Assembly: GCF_029392015.1 (NCBI RefSeq)
Contig: NZ_CP113925.1
Span: 1,798,001 to 1,862,000, forward strand
Direction of reading: 5' to 3'
Length of the DNA: 64,000 nucleotides
Origin: Bifidobacterium sp. ESL0728
GTDB lineage: Bacteria; Actinomycetota; Actinomycetes; Actinomycetales; Bifidobacteriaceae
The translations under genes were made by a program, and so were the position numbers. Shown here piece by piece: positions 60,947-64,000 of the stretch. Each line of letters opens with the position of its first letter. The first letter of the stretch is position 1. Under the pieces are notes generated by a model. The model ran no database searches. It was not told the DNA's origin and saw only the letters and a program-made list of their open reading frames with translations.

Positions 60947-61079
60947 ATGCCTAATCATTCCTTATTACCCATTTTTATGAGGAATAATCAACAGCACTCC
61001 GTAAAAGGTGAAGGCCAACCACGCAAAAAGTCGGAAAGCAGACGGCAATCAGAACGAATTCAGGAAAGAAAAGAGCGAA

Positions 61080-62393
61080 TCAGTAGCTGGCATCCATCGG
61101 GTCGTCGCCGAAAAGCTGCTCGCGTTCTTCGTGGGTCGTAGTACGCGAATCGAACCAGCCGTAAGGGACGTGAACCTTTTTCGCGTAGCGAACACGGCCG
61201 CGGGGCTTGTCGGCGACGCGCTGCGGATAAGTGACGGTCGGGTCGAGTTTGTCCATTACTTTTCTGACATCATCCAACGTTTCGGATTCCATGAACTCAC
61301 GACGTGTATTACCTCCTACAGGGAAGCCCTTGAGATACCAAGCGATGTGCTTGCGCAGATCGTGCACGGCCATCGTTTCGTCGCCGTCGTAGAAACGCAG
61401 CAACAGCTGACCGTGAGCCATAATGATCTGGAAGACGCCGCCCAAAGTCGGGCTGAAACGTTCGCTGGAACCGGCGAAGGCGTGCTTGATGTCGGAGAAA
61501 ATCCACGGCCTGCCCTGGCAACCACGGCCAATAGCTACGCCGGCGCAACCGGTCTCACGCACCATTTCCAGCGCGTCCTCGGCACCCCAGATGTCGCCGT
61601 TGCCGAACACCGGGATATCGACAGCCTGAACCAGCTCGGCGATGCGGCTCCAGTCGGAATGGCCGCCATAGTATTCGGCGGTGGTGCGAGCGTGGAGCGT
61701 GACCGCCGCGCACCCCTCGTCCTCGGCGATGCGAGCGGCATCAAGGAACGTGGTGTGGTCGGTGTCGATGCCGACGCGGATTTTCGCGGTTACGGGGATA
61801 TTGGCGTCGCTGCACACCTCGACCACGCGATGGATGAGTTCGCGGAACAGGTCGGTTTTCCATGGCAGCGCGGAACCGCCGCCGCGACGGGTGACCTTGG
61901 GAACCGGGCAGCCGAAGTTGAGATCGACGTGATCGGCCATCTTGCCGGCGACCACCATCTGCGCGGCCTGCGCGGTGATGTTGGGGTCGACGCCATAGAG
62001 CTGCAGCGAGCGAATCGTCTCCGTGGGTGCGAAGCGGCAAAGCCTGAATGCCTTGGGATTGCGGGCAACGAGCGCACGCGCGGTGATCATCTCTGCGACA
62101 TAAAGCCCGTCGGGGCCGTAGGCGCGGCAGATCGAACGGAACGGCCAGTTGGTGACGCCCGCCATCGGAGAGAGCACGACCGGGGTCTCGATATGCAGCG
62201 GCCCGAGATCGACCGGAGCGATCTTCGGCAACGGCTTGCCGTCGTCTGCCGCCTCATATTCGCCGTCCTGTGCACTGGTTTCGCTTGGGTTGAGCCCGGG
62301 CAACCCCTTAAGCACTTCGTCCCAGCCATCATCAAACCGCTGCCGAGCCTCCGAATAATCGACTCGCTTCAGCCATTCCTTAAAGTCTTTCAC
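61080..62393 (-). CDS. dusB: tRNA-dihydrouridine synthase
   Basis: This FMN-dependent enzyme reduces uridines in tRNA. The 437 residues have LSPMAGVTNWPFRS (FMN/substrate block), the catalytic Cys in VDLNFGCPVPKVTRRGGG, and VFGNGDIWGAEDALEM near the C-terminal FMN site. It is longer than the usual 330, with extra N-terminal residues up to 55. The start is GTG at 62393, after AGGTGA. The gene name DusB follows family resemblance and is not certain. Confidence 0.93.
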   Translation of the reverse strand: MKDFKEWLKRVDYSEARQRFDDGWDEVLKGLPGLNPSETSAQDGEYEAADDGKPLPKIAPVDLGPLHIETPVVLSPMAGVTNWPFRSICRAYGPDGLYVAEMITARALVARNPKAFRLCRFAPTETIRSLQLYGVDPNITAQAAQMVVAGKMADHVDLNFGCPVPKVTRRGGGSALPWKTDLFRELIHRVVEVCSDANIPVTAKIRVGIDTDHTTFLDAARIAEDEGCAAVTLHARTTAEYYGGHSDWSRIAELVQAVDIPVFGNGDIWGAEDALEMVRETGCAGVAIGRGCQGRPWIFSDIKHAFAGSSERFSPTLGGVFQIIMAHGQLLLRFYDGDETMAVHDLRKHIAWYLKGFPVGGNTRREFMESETLDDVRKVMDKLDPTVTYPQRVADKPRGRVRYAKKVHVPYGWFDSRTTTHEEREQLFGDDPMDASY

Positions 62394-62436
62394 GTATCAC
62401 CTATTCTCAATCACTGCTTATCAAAGCGGCATCTAA

Positions 62437-62538
62437 CTGACGCGGTGGGGCGGGGATATACAATGCTTGACACGCTCCGGGCCGCTCAGGCCAAGTCTTT
62501 ACGGTCAAGCATCGCATATCCCCGCCCCACCACTCAAC
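62437..62538. repeat. Palindromic element, copy D (short form)
   Basis: This 102-base copy has the cleanest stem: GGTGGGGCGGGGATATACAATGCTTGAC on the left against an exact complement except for the two A/G positions (TATACA against TATGCG). The centre is CTCCGGGCCGCTCAGGCCAAGTCTTTACGG, the same as copies C and E minus their insert. It lies 44 bases from the start of the dihydrouridine synthase gene. Confidence 0.85.
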
Positions 62539-62586
62539 CTTATTATTTATCTAACTCCAAAGTCGTCAAGGCAATAATACTTGGGT

Positions 62587-62768
62587 CGACGCGTCTAGGG
62601 TCGGATATGCAATGTATGACACGCTCCGGGCTGAGCCGTTAAGCAGAAAGTCCTGTGGACTTTCTGTAGGCGAAATGAGCGCGATTCTCGAGCGCAAAAG
62701 CGAAATCTACGATTCCGCGGCCAAGTCTTTACGGTCTGACATCGCATATCCCAGCCCAAGCACTCAAC
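62587..62768. repeat. Palindromic element, copy E (long form)
   Basis: This copy has the same outer arms (TATGCAATG left, TATGCGATG right complement) and the same insert position as copy C. Its hairpins are 62644-62666 (CAGAAAGTCC/GGACTTTCTG) and 62700-62718 (GCGAAATC/GATTCCGC). The second hairpin keeps pairing where copy C reads GCAAAATC/GATTTTGC, with one A-T pair changed to G-C. Confidence 0.8.
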
Positions 62769-62846
62769 AAGTTCTGAATCTCTGGAGAATCGGCCCTTAA
62801 TAACCTACATGGGTTATTTGAGTCGAAGCAAAAACAATTGGATTCC

Positions 62847-62945
62847 GTTGAGTGCTGGGCGTCGGGATATGCGATGGCTAGACATAAAGCTTGGCCTACC
62901 GGCCTGGAGGGTGTCTAGACATTGTATATCCCGACACCCAGCAAC
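62847..62945. repeat. Palindromic element, copy F (reversed)
   Basis: This copy runs opposite to C, D and E: the left arm has GTTGAGTG...GGGATATGCGATGGCTAGACA and the right arm has TGTCTAGACATTGTATATCCC...CAAC. The centre is GGCCTACCGGCC. It ends 51 bases before the glyS stop. Confidence 0.8.
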
Positions 62946-62995
62946 GCCAGTTAAAGCTTGTGCAGAGTTTTTTATTAACTAGTTTTCAGAGCGAC

Positions 62996-64000
62996 TCAGT
63001 AAAGTCCTCCGGCTTCGGCTACCTTGACTGGAGCGGACTCATCAATTCCGGACTCCTTGGCGAAGTCTACGGCGCCATCGGCTGCGGTGGTGCCGACGAT
63101 GGAGGCCGGTCCTTCGGGATAGCGCACACGCTTCTCGCCGATGCGGTCGGCGACATAGCGGACCACGTTGTCGAGGTCGACGCGTTCCTGCTTCATCGAG
63201 TCGCGTTCGCGAATGGTGACGGCGTGGTCGTCGGCGGTGTCGAAGTCGACCGTGATGCAAAGCGGCGTGCCGATTTCGTCCTGGCGACGGTAGCGGCGGC
63301 CGATGGCTCCGGCCTCGTCATAGTCGATCATCCAATCGTGCTGACGCAGTTCGGCGGCCAGATCGTGGGCGATGCCCTGCAGCGGCGCCTTCTTGCTCAG
63401 CGGGAAGACGGCGGCCTTGACCGGGGAGAGACGCGGGTCGAGACGCAGCACGGTACGGCGGTCGACGCCGCCCTTGGTGTTCGGCGCCTCATCGACGGCG
63501 TAGGCATCCACCAGGAAGGCCATGAGCGAACGGGTCAGGCCCGCGGCCGGCTCGATGACGTAGGGGATGTACTTCTTGCCACTGGCCTGGTCGAAGAAGG
63601 CCAGGTCCTCGCCGGAATGCTCCTGATGCGCGGAGAGATCGAAATCGGTGCGGTTGGCCACGCCTTCGAGCTCGCCCCAGTCGGAGCCCTTGAAACCGAA
63701 CTTGTATTCGATGTCTACGGTGCGCTTGGAATAATGCGCGAGCTTCTCCTTGGGATGCTCGTAATGGCGCAGGTTCTCCGGGTTGATCCCCAAGTCGGTG
63801 TACCAGCGGGTGCGGGTGTCAATCCAGTACTGGTGCCATTCCTCATCGGTGCCGGGCTCAACGAAGAACTCCATCTCCATCTGTTCGAACTCGCGGGTGC
63901 GGAAGATGAAGTTGCCGGGGGTGATCTCGTTGCGGAAGGACTTGCCCATGTTGGCGATGCCGAACGGCGGCTTGCTTCGTGAAGAGGTCATGACGTTCTT
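62996..64000 (-). CDS. glyS: Glycyl-tRNA synthetase (5' end outside window)
   Basis: This is the class II alpha2-type GlyRS, which charges tRNA-Gly. About 335 C-terminal residues are inside the window. The reading frame begins at the right edge with [22 protein letters not shown], then [31 protein letters not shown], and ends in the anticodon-binding domain. The gene continues to the right of base 64000. No regulatory element for it can be judged because its start is outside. Confidence 0.95.
   Translation of the reverse strand, partial: KNVMTSSRSKPPFGIANMGKSFRNEITPGNFIFRTREFEQMEMEFFVEPGTDEEWHQYWIDTRTRWYTDLGINPENLRHYEHPKEKLAHYSKRTVDIEYKFGFKGSDWGELEGVANRTDFDLSAHQEHSGEDLAFFDQASGKKYIPYVIEPAAGLTRSLMAFLVDAYAVDEAPNTKGGVDRRTVLRLDPRLSPVKAAVFPLSKKAPLQGIAHDLAAELRQHDWMIDYDEAGAIGRRYRRQDEIGTPLCITVDFDTADDHAVTIRERDSMKQERVDLDNVVRYVADRIGEKRVRYPEGPASIVGTTAADGAVDFAKESGIDESAPVKVAEAGGLY

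Noticed and set aside
55116..62945. CRISPR-like array from the repeated palindromes
   Set aside because: Copies are imperfect, of different lengths and orientations, spread over gene gaps, and no regular spacers or cas genes are present.
62996..64000. 363-codon plus-strand frame opposite glyS
   Set aside because: Shadow frame; the minus-strand frame matches GlyRS throughout.

Overview
The window looks like chromosomal DNA of a high-GC actinobacterium, most probably Bifidobacterium or a close relative in the Bifidobacteriaceae. The evidence is the tmRNA tag (AKSNRTEFALAA), the division and cell-wall (dcw) gene order mraZ-rsmH-ftsL-ftsI-(murE-like)-murF-mraY-murD-ftsW-murG-murC-ftsQ, a DivIVA/Wag31-SepF-YggT-FtsZ block, LexA-type CGAAC-N4-GTTCG boxes beside a LysM gene and nrdR, and an L-lactate dehydrogenase. 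This placement is inferred from gene content and order. No alignment was run.

Layout. 1-6.0 kb: two tandem GH38 alpha-mannosidases (the first cut by the window edge) downstream of a CutC-family gene, with a LacI-type operator-like palindrome before the second mannosidase. 6.3-8.4 kb: ssrA (tmRNA) with its terminator, then a probable Panacea (antitoxin)/Fic (toxin) pair, then dtd. 8.5-24.2 kb: one long minus-strand dcw cluster with mostly overlapping stop/start codons, read from mraZ to ftsQ. The murE position holds a 295-residue MurE-like protein with no P-loop. MraZ boxes at exact 10-bp spacing lie upstream of mraZ. 24.5-29.1 kb: a HelD-like RNA-polymerase-associated helicase with a terminator-like hairpin in its leader, then nrdR, a LysM protein and lexA with SOS boxes. 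29.2-41.5 kb: a CDF metal exporter, ldh, hflX, an RsmC-like methyltransferase, hrpA, a membrane-anchored extracellular protein and an MFS exporter. 41.9-51.1 kb: glnA, a beta-phosphoglucomutase-like HAD, and a scattered his group (hisA, hisH, an acidic protein, hisB, hisC, a GNAT protein, hisD). 51.5-64 kb: dnaE, an RluA-family pseudouridine synthase, lspA, two divIVA paralogues, yggT, sepF, ftsZ, a dihydrouridine synthase and the C-terminal part of glyS.

Most genes are on the minus strand and are housekeeping genes for peptidoglycan synthesis, septation and amino-acid synthesis. The unusual material is between genes. Six copies of a roughly 87-187 bp palindromic element lie at 55.1-62.9 kb. 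They share two asymmetric positions in the arms, and two copies carry extra hairpins. Separate families of degenerate tandem repeats lie upstream of hisD, upstream of hisC and downstream of the MFS and glnA genes. The best leads are these palindromic elements, the apparent pseudo-MurE, the toxin-antitoxin pair beside ssrA, and the possible attenuator before the HelD-like gene.
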